DNA of 64,000 bases, taken from UBA4877 sp002399285. GTDB taxonomy: Bacteria > Bacillota > Thermoanaerobacteria > Thermoanaerobacterales > UBA4877. Position numbers and translations under genes: made by a program. The stretch covers positions 62,001 through 126,000 of the forward strand of contig DAIPGN010000004.1 in NCBI GenBank assembly GCA_036771835.1. Reading direction: 5' to 3'. A model generated the notes under the pieces. That model was not told the DNA's origin, did not search any database, and was given only the letters and a program-made list of their open reading frames with translations. Numbering within the stretch: position 1 is the first letter of the stretch; every line of letters begins with the position of its first letter. Positions 42,426-51,523 of this stretch are shown here, piece after piece.

Positions 42426-44375
42426 TTGACTCCGCAGCTGATAAAGGGCCCGGCCGGAAGCGGCCTGACTTCCTGTCTCATAGATAAGCTGAAAGACCTC
42501 GCCGGTAGGCAGGCTCGGACGGACGGCATACTGTTCCTTACCCTAAACAAGCCCAACATGAACAATATAAGGAAAAATACAGACCTCGAAGTGGACACCG
42601 GCATGAACATCACCACCTTCCCCAGGTTTATAACCGACGAGCTGGTGCTGTTCTGGCCGCTGGTGCTCGATAAGTGTGAGGATATATCCGTAAACCAGCC
42701 CCGGCCGGTGCTGATAGACTCGCTGACCTCCCACGACATAATGCGGCGCATTGTGGAAAAGATGCAGCTTGGCGGAGCATTCCCCGGCATACGGGCGACT
42801 TCCGACAGCATATCCCTGGAGATAATGCACAACTTCTCCCGGGCGGTGTTTTCCCTTACGGACTATCACAAAATCGCCGGCGTGCTCGCCGAGGCAAACC
42901 CCGGCAATGACCCGGCGGTATATACTGACATGCAGAAGGCTCTCGACGAATACATAGACATACTGCTGAAAAACGGCCTGCTAGACTACGGCTTATCAAT
43001 GTATCTCTACGACAAATACCTCATCGATAATGACCTTTACCGCAGGCACATGATAAACACATACAGATACCTGTTCGCTGATAGTCTGGAGGAGTCCGTC
43101 CCTTCCATGGTGCGCTTCATATCCACATTCCTGGAGGACTTTGACGAGGCATACCTCACCTTCTCCACGGACGGCGGATACACATCCGTACTCGGCGCTT
43201 CGCCCGACTACGCCCTCAAGCAGCTGGAGGGCCGGTGCCGTGTGGTACACCCCGAATATACGCGCGGCTGCCCGGAGGATATGGCGGACCTGGCAGCCGC
43301 CTTGGAAAAGAATATATGCGGCGGCGGCAGCGTCAGGGCAGACACTCCCGTCCGCCTGATAGAGTGCGAATACAAGAGCGACATGGTATCCGCGGCGGTC
43401 GGCGAGGTAAAGAGGCTGGCAGCGTCCGGCTGCAGACCAGGCAATATATCCCTCATAGCCCCCTATTTGGACCCGGTCACCGAGGAGCTGCTGATCTCCG
43501 GCCTTAAGGCGCAGGGCATACCCGGCCTGGCCCTGACAAACACGGGCAGGCTGATAGACCAGCCCTTCATAGGCACCGTAGTGACCCTGACCATGCTGGC
43601 GCACCCTTGGTGGGACATCCGCCCCAACCACAGCGAGCTGGCCGATACATTCCGGGTGTGTTTCGACATGGACCCGGTCAGGGCGTCCATACTTGCGGGA
43701 GCCGCGGAAAGCAAGAGCAGCCTCCCCCACCTCAGCCGCCGGGCCCTGATACGCATAGGATTTGCCAACAACAAGAAATACGAATCGCTGTTAGACTGGC
43801 TGGGAGGCTATACGAAGGAGATCCCCATAGACGAGTTTTTGGAAAAGCTGCTTTGGGATTATCTCATACCCCTGCCCGCCACGAGGGAAAACATCCTGTC
43901 CACCAGAATGCTGATCGACATGGCATCGGGCTATAGGAAGATAATGGAGATCATAAGGCCCGGCCAAATATACGGAGCAGACTTTATCACATCGGTGAAG
44001 CGGGGAATAAAGGGAATGGAAATACTTAAGGAGCAGCCCGATGATGCGGTTATCATAGCAACGCCCTTTTCATATCTTATGAACCCCGTCTCATCCAAGG
44101 CGCAGATATGGCTTGACGTCTCCGATAAGGACTGGGAAGACAGCGGCGTACGGCCGCTCTCCAACCCCTACCTGTTCGAGCCGGGATATACCGGCATATG
44201 GAACACGCGCGAGGAGGAGATGCGTTCCCTCCGCGTCCTCTGCCGCAGCACGTCAAATCTCTTGAAGCGCTGCGAGGGCAGCCTTACGGTAATAGACTGC
44301 AACCTTACCTCCGGCTTTGCCGAGCAGGACGGCATGCTGGTGAAATATCTGCAAAACACCTGCAGGATGACATAG
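42426..44375 (+). CDS. inactivated UvrD/AddB-like helicase subunit
   Basis: Protein of 649 aa from a TTG at 42426 (GAGGTGA five bases upstream); an ATG at 42408 is possible but overlaps that site. The N-terminal P-loop is recognisable but reads GPAGSGLTS, with leucine in place of the essential lysine. The motif II region reads FADSLEESVP instead of DEAQD, and motifs V and VI are not visible. The fold-level pattern, including a late IWLDVSDKDWED segment akin to the AddB/RecC WL-glycine-N region, fits a structural subunit like RecC or AddB without its nuclease. It is followed by the active helicase and a separate nuclease. Confidence 0.75.
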   Translation: MTPQLIKGPAGSGLTSCLIDKLKDLAGRQARTDGILFLTLNKPNMNNIRKNTDLEVDTGMNITTFPRFITDELVLFWPLVLDKCEDISVNQPRPVLIDSLTSHDIMRRIVEKMQLGGAFPGIRATSDSISLEIMHNFSRAVFSLTDYHKIAGVLAEANPGNDPAVYTDMQKALDEYIDILLKNGLLDYGLSMYLYDKYLIDNDLYRRHMINTYRYLFADSLEESVPSMVRFISTFLEDFDEAYLTFSTDGGYTSVLGASPDYALKQLEGRCRVVHPEYTRGCPEDMADLAAALEKNICGGGSVRADTPVRLIECEYKSDMVSAAVGEVKRLAASGCRPGNISLIAPYLDPVTEELLISGLKAQGIPGLALTNTGRLIDQPFIGTVVTLTMLAHPWWDIRPNHSELADTFRVCFDMDPVRASILAGAAESKSSLPHLSRRALIRIGFANNKKYESLLDWLGGYTKEIPIDEFLEKLLWDYLIPLPATRENILSTRMLIDMASGYRKIMEIIRPGQIYGADFITSVKRGIKGMEILKEQPDDAVIIATPFSYLMNPVSSKAQIWLDVSDKDWEDSGVRPLSNPYLFEPGYTGIWNTREEEMRSLRVLCRSTSNLLKRCEGSLTVIDCNLTSGFAEQDGMLVKYLQNTCRMT

Positions 44376-44399
44376 CGGAAAGCACAGGGGGATTGCATA

Positions 44400-46565
44400 A
44401 TGAAGCTGAGAAAAGACATAGAGGAACTTATAGATTCATACCATGGCGGCGCTCTGGCCGTGCCTTCCGTACCGGGAGCGGGCAAGACCACCCTGCTCAC
44501 CCATCTCACCGCCCATATCCTGACGGATCAGCCCGATTCCAGGGTGCTGATAGTCACATACATGAATTCCGCCGCAGCCAACTTCAAACAACGGATAAAC
44601 GGTCTGCTCAGGGACAGCGGCATACGCTCATCCAACTACGACGTTATGACGCTGCACTCCTTAGCCTCGTCCATAATAGGCAGCGGCCCCGCGGAGCTTG
44701 GCCTGGCCAAGGACTACGAGATATTAGACGAGACGGAGTCGGCAGCGATACTCAAGGATTCTTTCGCGGCCTGGCGCTCATCCAACGCCGAGCTCTTCTT
44801 CTCCAAGCTGTTCATAAAGGAAAATGCGCAGCCGCCCCAGATAGAAAAGAACAGGGACAGGTTTGTGAAGGACTTCACCTCAGACGTGGGCCGGGCCGTC
44901 TCCATGTTCAAGGGCAATAATCTTTCCCCCGGCGAGCTGCTGCCTTATACCCGCACGCTTCCCCAGGACTCGTACCTGCGCTGGGCGGCGGAGATATACG
45001 GCATATATGAAGACAGGCTGAGGCTGCGCGGCGCGTTAGACTTCGGAGACCTGCTGATGCTGGCATACCGGCTGCTCACATCGGACCGGGAGATACTGTC
45101 GGTCTTTCGGGATAAATGGGATTACATATTTGAGGACGAGGCCCAGGATTCCAACAAACTGCAGGAAGAGATAATGAAGCTCATCTCGGACAGGTGCGGC
45201 AATCTGGTACGGGTGGGAGACCCCAACCAGGCCATACTCTCCACATTCACCATAGCGGACCCCAAGCAGTTCACCGATTTCATCTCATCCAACCCAAAGA
45301 GCGAGATAAAGACCTCGGGCAGGAGCTCCTTAGAAGTGATAAGGCTGGCAAATCACTTGGTGGAATGCGCGGCGTCCATGGAAGAACTCAGTCCAGTGAA
45401 GAACGCCCTCGAGCAGCAGATGATACAGCCCGTGGAGGAAGGCGAGCCCGCCAACCCAAGCAACCCAAAGTACGGCCTGGGCTATTATGAACCGGAAAAT
45501 CAGGAAAGGGAATATGAATATATAGCCTCCCTTGCGGGCAAGTACCTTGAGCTGCACCCCGGCAAGACGTGCGCGGTGCTGCTGCGGACGAACCGGCAGG
45601 TGGAGGCCATGATGGAGATACTGCAGGACAAAGGGGTAGCAGCCGTGGAGATATCCAACTACTCCGCGGCGAACGACGTCACCCGGAAGATATACTACTG
45701 CCTCAAGTTCATAAACCGGCCGGAGCGTTCGGATAACCTGATTGACGTCGTCAGGTATGTGCTGGCGCCGGAGATAAGCTCCGTCCACTCCATAAACATG
45801 TTTTTGCACCGGTCGGACGCCGAGGACATACTCTATCCCATGGACAAGGTGCCGTCCCTGCCCGGCGACGTTGCAAAGCAGGACGGCGACGCCTTGTATG
45901 CCGCATTAAGCAAGGCGCGGGAGCTGCTGGAGGCGGGATACATGAGGATAGACAAGCTGATAATATACATACTCGACCTCATGAAAGCGGACGGGGAGAG
46001 CCGGGCCATAGGGGAAGCCGTGGCCGAAGAGGCGCGCAAAAGGCTGTACGACCCCGGATGGAGGATAGAGGACGTCATAGACGAACTGGGTTCCCCGCAA
46101 AACAGGTACGGCGACCTGGTAAACGTGTTCTATCAGCGCAAGGGCTTCGCGGCCAGGCCGGGCGAGGTCATGGTGCTCACCTATCACAAGGCCAAGGGCT
46201 TGGAGTGGGACAACGTCTTTATGGGCTGTGTGGAGGCCAAGGACTTCCCCCTGCTGCTCTCCCACAGCTTCATGGGCGAGACCTGGTATCTCAGAGAGGA
46301 ATGGAGAAACCCATTCTCCCTCATAGAGGCGGAATACCGCAGCCTGACGGGGCAGGACGTCGGCCCGGACTTCCGCATGCAGGCCAAGCTGAACATAATA
46401 GCGGAAAACCTGCGCCTGCTGTACGTAGGCATCACCCGGGCAAAGGAAACGCTCATAATCACCGGCCACAAAAACGATTTTTATGACCAGCCGATGGATA
46501 ACAGCCTGTTTGAAAAGATATTCGGCGAATTCATACGCAAGGAGAGATCGGCATGGAAGATCTAA
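44400..46565 (+). CDS. UvrD/AddA-like superfamily-1 helicase
   Basis: Active-looking SF1A helicase of 721 aa: Walker A VPGAGKTT (24-31), motif Ia VTYMNSAAANF, DEAQD (motif II), RVGDPNQAI (III), VLTYHKAKGLEWDNVF (V) and LLYVGITRAKETL (VI). It lacks the C-terminal nuclease of AddA (which is about 1200 aa). Its end overlaps the nuclease gene by 13 bases. It probably provides the motor of a three-part DNA end-processing complex. Confidence 0.92.
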   Translation: MKLRKDIEELIDSYHGGALAVPSVPGAGKTTLLTHLTAHILTDQPDSRVLIVTYMNSAAANFKQRINGLLRDSGIRSSNYDVMTLHSLASSIIGSGPAELGLAKDYEILDETESAAILKDSFAAWRSSNAELFFSKLFIKENAQPPQIEKNRDRFVKDFTSDVGRAVSMFKGNNLSPGELLPYTRTLPQDSYLRWAAEIYGIYEDRLRLRGALDFGDLLMLAYRLLTSDREILSVFRDKWDYIFEDEAQDSNKLQEEIMKLISDRCGNLVRVGDPNQAILSTFTIADPKQFTDFISSNPKSEIKTSGRSSLEVIRLANHLVECAASMEELSPVKNALEQQMIQPVEEGEPANPSNPKYGLGYYEPENQEREYEYIASLAGKYLELHPGKTCAVLLRTNRQVEAMMEILQDKGVAAVEISNYSAANDVTRKIYYCLKFINRPERSDNLIDVVRYVLAPEISSVHSINMFLHRSDAEDILYPMDKVPSLPGDVAKQDGDALYAALSKARELLEAGYMRIDKLIIYILDLMKADGESRAIGEAVAEEARKRLYDPGWRIEDVIDELGSPQNRYGDLVNVFYQRKGFAARPGEVMVLTYHKAKGLEWDNVFMGCVEAKDFPLLLSHSFMGETWYLREEWRNPFSLIEAEYRSLTGQDVGPDFRMQAKLNIIAENLRLLYVGITRAKETLIITGHKNDFYDQPMDNSLFEKIFGEFIRKERSAWKI

Positions 46566-47290
46566 AGGAGATGTACTTCAGCCAGACGGCGCTCAAGACC
46601 TATCTAGACTGTCCCTATAAGTTCAGGAACAGGTATATAGACGGCCTCTACTGGAAGTACGAATCGGAGGGCATAAGACGGGGAAGCGAATTCCACCTCG
46701 ACATGAAAAGGCACTATCTCGGCCTGGCCCCGTCCGGCGCAAACAAGGATATGGTGTCGCAAGCAGTAAACTTCCTGCCCATAGAGGACGGAAAGCAGTA
46801 CCTTCCCGAGTATACCATAAAGTATAACGATAATACTGTGAAACTCACGGTGAGGTACGACCTGCTCGTCATAGGCGATAATATTGAGATATACGACTGG
46901 AAGACGCAAAAATCTAAGCTCAGCGCCAGCAAACTTAAAACCGATATGCAGACGCGGCTGTACCTCTATACCATGGCGGCGGCAGGCAAAAAAATAAAAC
47001 AGGATATACGGCCCTCCGATATATCCATCACCTACTTCGATCCCAGCCATCCCTCCTCACCGGTCCGCATAGACTATGACCCCTCCCGGTTCGAAAAAGA
47101 CGGCATATATATATCCGGCCTGATAAGCCGCATACTCACAGACGGCGAATTCGCGCCCACCGAGGACAGAAAAAAGTGCGCATACTGCGAATACAACAGG
47201 CTGTGCAACGGCCGGCCCGTGTCCATCGAGAGCATAAACGGCTTAGGTACCGGTCTCAGCTGGGATGACGTTGAGGAAATAAGTTTTTAA
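46553..47290 (+). CDS. stand-alone RecB/AddB-type PD-(D/E)XK nuclease with Fe-S cluster
   Basis: Nuclease of 245 aa. SQTALKTYLDCPYKF places Cys20 before the core; His48, Asp103 (RYDLLV), and Asp115/Lys117 (IYDWKT) are the catalytic set; three more cysteines (CAYCEYNRLC) follow near the C-terminus. The one-plus-three cysteine layout matches the 4Fe-4S clasp of AddB and Cas4-type nucleases. It has no helicase part and no CRISPR neighbours, so an AddAB-like role is preferred over Cas4. Confidence 0.9.
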   Translation: MEDLKEMYFSQTALKTYLDCPYKFRNRYIDGLYWKYESEGIRRGSEFHLDMKRHYLGLAPSGANKDMVSQAVNFLPIEDGKQYLPEYTIKYNDNTVKLTVRYDLLVIGDNIEIYDWKTQKSKLSASKLKTDMQTRLYLYTMAAAGKKIKQDIRPSDISITYFDPSHPSSPVRIDYDPSRFEKDGIYISGLISRILTDGEFAPTEDRKKCAYCEYNRLCNGRPVSIESINGLGTGLSWDDVEEISF

Positions 47291-47344
47291 AAACTATTTT
47301 CGACATTTTGTAAAAAAATATCTTAAATATTTCACTTTATGCTA

Positions 47345-47371
47345 TAAACTTCCTGAGACAGCTTCCGATAT
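47345..47371 (+). promoter_or_regulatory. sigma-28-type flagellar promoter
   Basis: TAAA-N15-TCCGATAT matches the sigma-28 (SigD/FliA) pattern TAAA-N15-GCCGATAA with two mismatches. It is about 90 bases upstream of the flagellin ATG. Confidence 0.8.
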
Positions 47372-47459
47372 ATATAGACGTAGGTAAAAGAACAGTCCGG
47401 CCGGCTGTTAAACAATAATGGCATGGATGCCAAATAAATCATTTCAAGGAGGAAGTAGT

Positions 47460-48287
47460 ATGATAATAAACCACAACATAGCTGCCCTAAACACATACAG
47501 GCAGTTAACAGTAAACAATTCCAACACACAGAAGTCTCTTGAGAAGCTGTCCTCAGGCTTAAGGATCAACCGCGCAGGCGACGATGCCGCAGGCCTGGCT
47601 ATATCCGAGAAGATGAGATCGCAGGTAAGAGGTTTGGATCAGGCCACGAGGAATGCTCAGGACGGCATATCCCTGATACAGACCGCAGAAGGCGCTTTAA
47701 ATGAGACGCACAGCATACTGCAGAGAATGAGAGAGTTAGTCGACCAGGCGGCTACTGACACAAACGGTGGCGATGATAGGGAAAGTATAGGTAAGGAAAT
47801 TACTCAGTTGCAAGATGAAATTACAAGAATATCAAATCAAACAGAATTCAACAAAAAGACCCTGCTAAATGGATCTTTTGCCACTTCAGAATTGAACTTC
47901 CAGATAGGCGCCAATGCAAAGCAGTTCATAAGCTTAAATATCGGCACAATGAATGCTTCTGCACTTGGAGTTGCCACAATAAAAGTCGCAACTGGCATGA
48001 CCGCTACCACAATATCCGCGCAACTTACAACTATTGATCAAGCAATCACCAAGGTATCCAATCAGAGAGCTGACCTTGGCGCCGTACAGAATCGTCTCGA
48101 GCATACTATAAACAACCTGTCGACTGCTTCAGAGAATCTGTCGGCTGCAGAGTCCCGTATCAGAGACACGGACATGGCCAAAGAGATGATGGACTTCACA
48201 AAGAACAACATACTCCAGCAGGCCGCTACAGCTATGCTGGCGCAGGCCAATGCACAGCCTCAGACAGTGCTTCAGCTGTTAAAGTAA
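47460..48287 (+). CDS. flagellin
   Basis: Filament protein of 275 aa. Starts MIINHNIAALNTYRQL with ATG 47460 behind AAGGAGGAAGTA. It has the conserved N-terminal D0/D1 (KLSSGLRINRAGDDAAGLAISEKM) and C-terminal D1/D0 (RIRDTDMAKEMMDFTKNNIL). The middle (about 140-190) is short, so the outer D2/D3 domains are absent. Serine- and threonine-rich patches there (ATGMTATTISAQ) are likely glycan sites for the neighbouring sugar pathway. Confidence 0.97.
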   Translation: MIINHNIAALNTYRQLTVNNSNTQKSLEKLSSGLRINRAGDDAAGLAISEKMRSQVRGLDQATRNAQDGISLIQTAEGALNETHSILQRMRELVDQAATDTNGGDDRESIGKEITQLQDEITRISNQTEFNKKTLLNGSFATSELNFQIGANAKQFISLNIGTMNASALGVATIKVATGMTATTISAQLTTIDQAITKVSNQRADLGAVQNRLEHTINNLSTASENLSAAESRIRDTDMAKEMMDFTKNNILQQAATAMLAQANAQPQTVLQLLK

Positions 48288-48302
48288 TAGAAAACTTCTT
48301 AT

Positions 48303-48330
48303 AAAACCGGCCGGATATCCGGCCGGTTTT
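48303..48330. terminator. terminator after flagellin
   Basis: AAAACCGGCCGGAT and ATCCGGCCGGTTTT are perfect complements, a 28-base palindrome ending in T4, 16 bases after the flagellin stop. Confidence 0.88.
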
Positions 48331-48357
48331 ATACTTTACAATATTGGGGGATGGAAA

Positions 48358-48723
48358 ATGGCAGACAACAAATTCACCGATACATATAAAGAACTGACGT
48401 CATATCTTCCGAAATTAACGGATGGTATCAGCCTCTGTTGTGACTCCCTCCGGAACGGAGACATAAATAAAGGCACGACTCTACTAAGCGGCATATTGGA
48501 CGGCATAGGCTGGGTACTGGATGCAGCCGTACTGACCGAGCCCCTTAATAATATACATATTGATATACAAGGGATGAACGATACTCTGAGCGGTCTGCTC
48601 AATGCCATACAGACCGGGGATTACATATTGACCGCAGATATGTTAGAATATGAAATAGCGCCTATTCTTACCTCCTTTATGGATAATGCAAAAAATAAAC
48701 CGGGTGATAGGTATGACGGATAG
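48358..48723 (+). CDS. small flagellar-locus protein of unknown function
   Basis: Acidic, mostly helical soluble protein of 121 aa (FTDTYKELTSYLPKLTDGISL; GWVLDAAVLTEPLNNIHIDI). I do not recognise a named family with certainty. GGGGGATGG precedes ATG. Its last 11 bases overlap the glycosyltransferase gene, so it is co-translated with it. The place between flagellin and Maf suggests a chaperone-like or glycosylation helper role, as an inference only. Confidence 0.75.
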   Translation: MADNKFTDTYKELTSYLPKLTDGISLCCDSLRNGDINKGTTLLSGILDGIGWVLDAAVLTEPLNNIHIDIQGMNDTLSGLLNAIQTGDYILTADMLEYEIAPILTSFMDNAKNKPGDRYDG

Positions 48724-50503
48724 TCCTATAATTTCTATAGTGCCATCCAAAAAGGGCGCTGAAACCGCCCTAGTAAACATCAATGGCAGAGACTTTTACA
48801 TACACAGCTCCTACGACCCAATAGCGGAGGCCAAAAGATGGGCGGCCGGGGTAGATCTGCAAAAATCCACAGTCTACGTGGTATACGGCTTAGGGCTGGG
48901 ATATCACATTGACGAGTTGTTCAGACTAACAGACGATTCATCCAAAATCATAGTAATAGAGCCTTTAAAGGAATTCATAGATATATTTTATAAAAGAACA
49001 AGTATCGATCGTACTGATCTTGGAATAAAAGTGATCGTTCAATACATGGCGTCTAAATCTGAAATGTATGACTTCCTGTTCAGCGTAATACCGCAGGATT
49101 CTTTTGAAAACGTCTCTTTCTCTGTATTCGGCCAATCCTCTAATCTTTTCAGAGAGGAGTACGGTGATTTTATAGAGGCATTCAAAGAGTGTATAAATGC
49201 TAAAAGCATAAACAGGAACACGTCGCTCTATTTTGCCGAGCAGTGGCAGAAAAACGTCATAGAAAACCTTCCTGGGGTAATAGACTCGGTGCCATTTAAG
49301 GGCTTGATTGATATGTTCAAAGGAAAGCCTGGAATAATAATTTCTGCGGGCCCCTCTTTGGATAAAAACATAGAACTACTTAAGGAAGCCAAAGACAGAG
49401 CTGTGCTCGTGGCAGTGGGAACGTCGGTCAAGGCCCTTTTGAAGCATGATATCCAGCCGGATTTTGTGCTTTCCATTGACGGAGGAGAGCCTAACTACAG
49501 GCACTTTAAAGACGTAAGCATCGACTGTCCTCTGGTATATGACCTCTATCTGCATCCAAAGATTGTTGAAGAGTATAAAGGACCCAAAATAATCTCCTTT
49601 TCCACTTGCCCACATACCCTCTGGATAGCGGAAAGCCTTGGGCAGGACTTTGGCTTGATAAATGCCGGACCCACGGTGGCAAACATGGCATTTGACTTCA
49701 TAAGACAGCTGGGGTGTGATCCCATAGTATTCGTCGGGCAGGACCTGGCCTATACCGACAGCAAGACCCACGCTAACGGCACGACTTACGAAGGACAGCG
49801 CGTGGAAAATACCGACGGCAAAAATTATATCTATCTGGATGACGTATATGGGAATAAGGTACTGTCCAGCAAGGTCTTCCTATCCTTTAAGACATGGTTT
49901 GAAGACCAGATATATCAGCATCCCGGCAGGACATACATAGATGCCACCGAAGGCGGCGCCCGCATTAAAGGTACCGAAATAATGACACTGAGAGATGTAA
50001 TTGACAAATACTGCATCGACAATATTAATGTAAAAGAAATAATCAATAAATATATACATGGCTTCGCAGGCTACAAAAAGGATGACATAGATAAATTAGC
50101 CGGCAGCCTGCACAACGTGCAGAAACAAATAGAAAAACTGCAGAAGCTGTGTAAGCGCGGCGAGAAATTTTCAAAAAGACTTCTCGACGTATATCAAAAA
50201 GATATAGGCTATGACACAAATAAACTCCTTAAAGACCTTGACGAAATCGACGGTGAAATAAAGGAATATCAGGATGGGCTCGGATTTATATCCATAATGC
50301 TTCAGTTGGTTTCCTTTAAGGTATTAAAAGGATTTGAGCCAAAAGAAAACGAGACCGAAAAAGAAAAGGGCATACGTATATCAAACATGTCCTATGCCCT
50401 TTATTATGGCATATTAGCAACTATAAATGAGATCCAGCCTCTGTTTAAAAAATGCATATCCGATATTGAAACAAGATACGCGGAAGAAGGGGAGCCTATA
50501 TGA
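48713..50503 (+). CDS. Maf-type motility-associated glycosyltransferase
   Basis: Protein of 596 aa with the central MAF_flag10 (DUF115) domain: GKPGIIISAGPSLDKNIELLKE near residue 205 and FVGQDLAYTDSKTHANGT near 345. The family attaches pseudaminic or legionaminic acid-type sugars to flagellin. ATG 48713 follows GGGTGATAG. The C-terminal third is helical and lysine-rich. It stands at the head of the nonulosonate operon, directly behind flagellin. Confidence 0.92.
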   Translation: MTDSPIISIVPSKKGAETALVNINGRDFYIHSSYDPIAEAKRWAAGVDLQKSTVYVVYGLGLGYHIDELFRLTDDSSKIIVIEPLKEFIDIFYKRTSIDRTDLGIKVIVQYMASKSEMYDFLFSVIPQDSFENVSFSVFGQSSNLFREEYGDFIEAFKECINAKSINRNTSLYFAEQWQKNVIENLPGVIDSVPFKGLIDMFKGKPGIIISAGPSLDKNIELLKEAKDRAVLVAVGTSVKALLKHDIQPDFVLSIDGGEPNYRHFKDVSIDCPLVYDLYLHPKIVEEYKGPKIISFSTCPHTLWIAESLGQDFGLINAGPTVANMAFDFIRQLGCDPIVFVGQDLAYTDSKTHANGTTYEGQRVENTDGKNYIYLDDVYGNKVLSSKVFLSFKTWFEDQIYQHPGRTYIDATEGGARIKGTEIMTLRDVIDKYCIDNINVKEIINKYIHGFAGYKKDDIDKLAGSLHNVQKQIEKLQKLCKRGEKFSKRLLDVYQKDIGYDTNKLLKDLDEIDGEIKEYQDGLGFISIMLQLVSFKVLKGFEPKENETEKEKGIRISNMSYALYYGILATINEIQPLFKKCISDIETRYAEEGEPI

Positions 50504-51513
50504 CCAATATTTTTCGCGGCAAATCCATATTAATAACCGGGGGCACGGGGACAATCGGCAGCCATCTCGTCGGCAGCCTGCTTGAGCAGGACCCCAAAGT
50601 GATCAGGATATACAGCCGGGATGAATATAAACAATATCTGATGCAGCAAAAATACGACGTCAATCCACGGTTAAGATTTCTGCTCGGGGACGTCAGGGAA
50701 AAACAGCGGCTGCAGCGCGCTATGGAGAACATTGACATAGTATTTCACACGGCGGCTTTAAAACATGTACCCGCATGTGAATATAATCCGTTTGAAGCTG
50801 TAAAGACCAATGTACTCGGAACTGAGAACGTAATAGAATGCGCACTGGAATCAAATTGTGAAAGGGTCATATATACGAGCTCCGATAAATCCATAAATCC
50901 GACAAACACAATGGGTGCGACCAAGCTGCTGGCCGAGAGGCTGATATCCGCAGCGGACTATCATAAGGGAAAAGCGCGCACTATATTCTGCGCCGTAAGA
51001 TTCGGCAATGTAATGGGTTCGAGAGGTTCGGTAATACCCTTATTCAAAGAACAGATCCTGCAGGATAAATGCATAACCGTGACCCATCCCGACATGACGA
51101 GGTTCATGATGTCCATCGGACAAGCAGTAAGCCTGACCATGTCGGCTGCAGAAAAAGCGCAGGGAGGAGAAATATTTATCCTGAAGATGCCCGTCCTAAG
51201 GCTGGATGATCTCGTCGACACAGTGATCGGTATTGTGGCAGATAAATATAAAATTCCCAAGTCGGAAATTCGTACAAAATATATAGGCCTCCGGCCGGGT
51301 GAAAAGATGTACGAAGAACTTATGACAAGATTAGAAGCTAAAAACGCCAGGGAGTTTGACGACATGTTTGCAGTACAGCCCATGACGTCCGGCTGTATGC
51401 ACGAATATGAAGGAGCCAAAAATGCGGAGGAAAAAGACTATACATCTGACGATTACTTACCGCTTTCTAAAGATGAGATCAAGGATTTAATATTAAAAGA
51501 ACAGATCATATAG
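50500..51513 (+). CDS. UDP-GlcNAc 4,6-dehydratase (CapD/PseB family)
   Basis: Extended SDR enzyme of 337 aa: GGTGTIGSHLV at residues 14-24, ALKHVPACEYNPFEAVKTNV, and the active site SSDKSINPTNTMGATK. The usual YxxxK tyrosine is replaced by methionine, as in the WbpM/PglF/CapD group, whereas PseB/FlaA1 keeps tyrosine. This points to a C5-retaining dehydratase and so away from a strict pseudaminic-acid first step. ATG overlaps the previous stop by 4 bases (ATGA). Confidence 0.88.
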   Translation: MTNIFRGKSILITGGTGTIGSHLVGSLLEQDPKVIRIYSRDEYKQYLMQQKYDVNPRLRFLLGDVREKQRLQRAMENIDIVFHTAALKHVPACEYNPFEAVKTNVLGTENVIECALESNCERVIYTSSDKSINPTNTMGATKLLAERLISAADYHKGKARTIFCAVRFGNVMGSRGSVIPLFKEQILQDKCITVTHPDMTRFMMSIGQAVSLTMSAAEKAQGGEIFILKMPVLRLDDLVDTVIGIVADKYKIPKSEIRTKYIGLRPGEKMYEELMTRLEAKNAREFDDMFAVQPMTSGCMHEYEGAKNAEEKDYTSDDYLPLSKDEIKDLILKEQII

Positions 51514-51523
51514 GAGGAAACAG

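Noticed and set aside
42426..47290. Cas4-type adaptation module
   Set aside because: The nuclease is similar to Cas4, but there is no Cas1, Cas2 or repeat array; the helicase neighbours point to an AddAB-like set.
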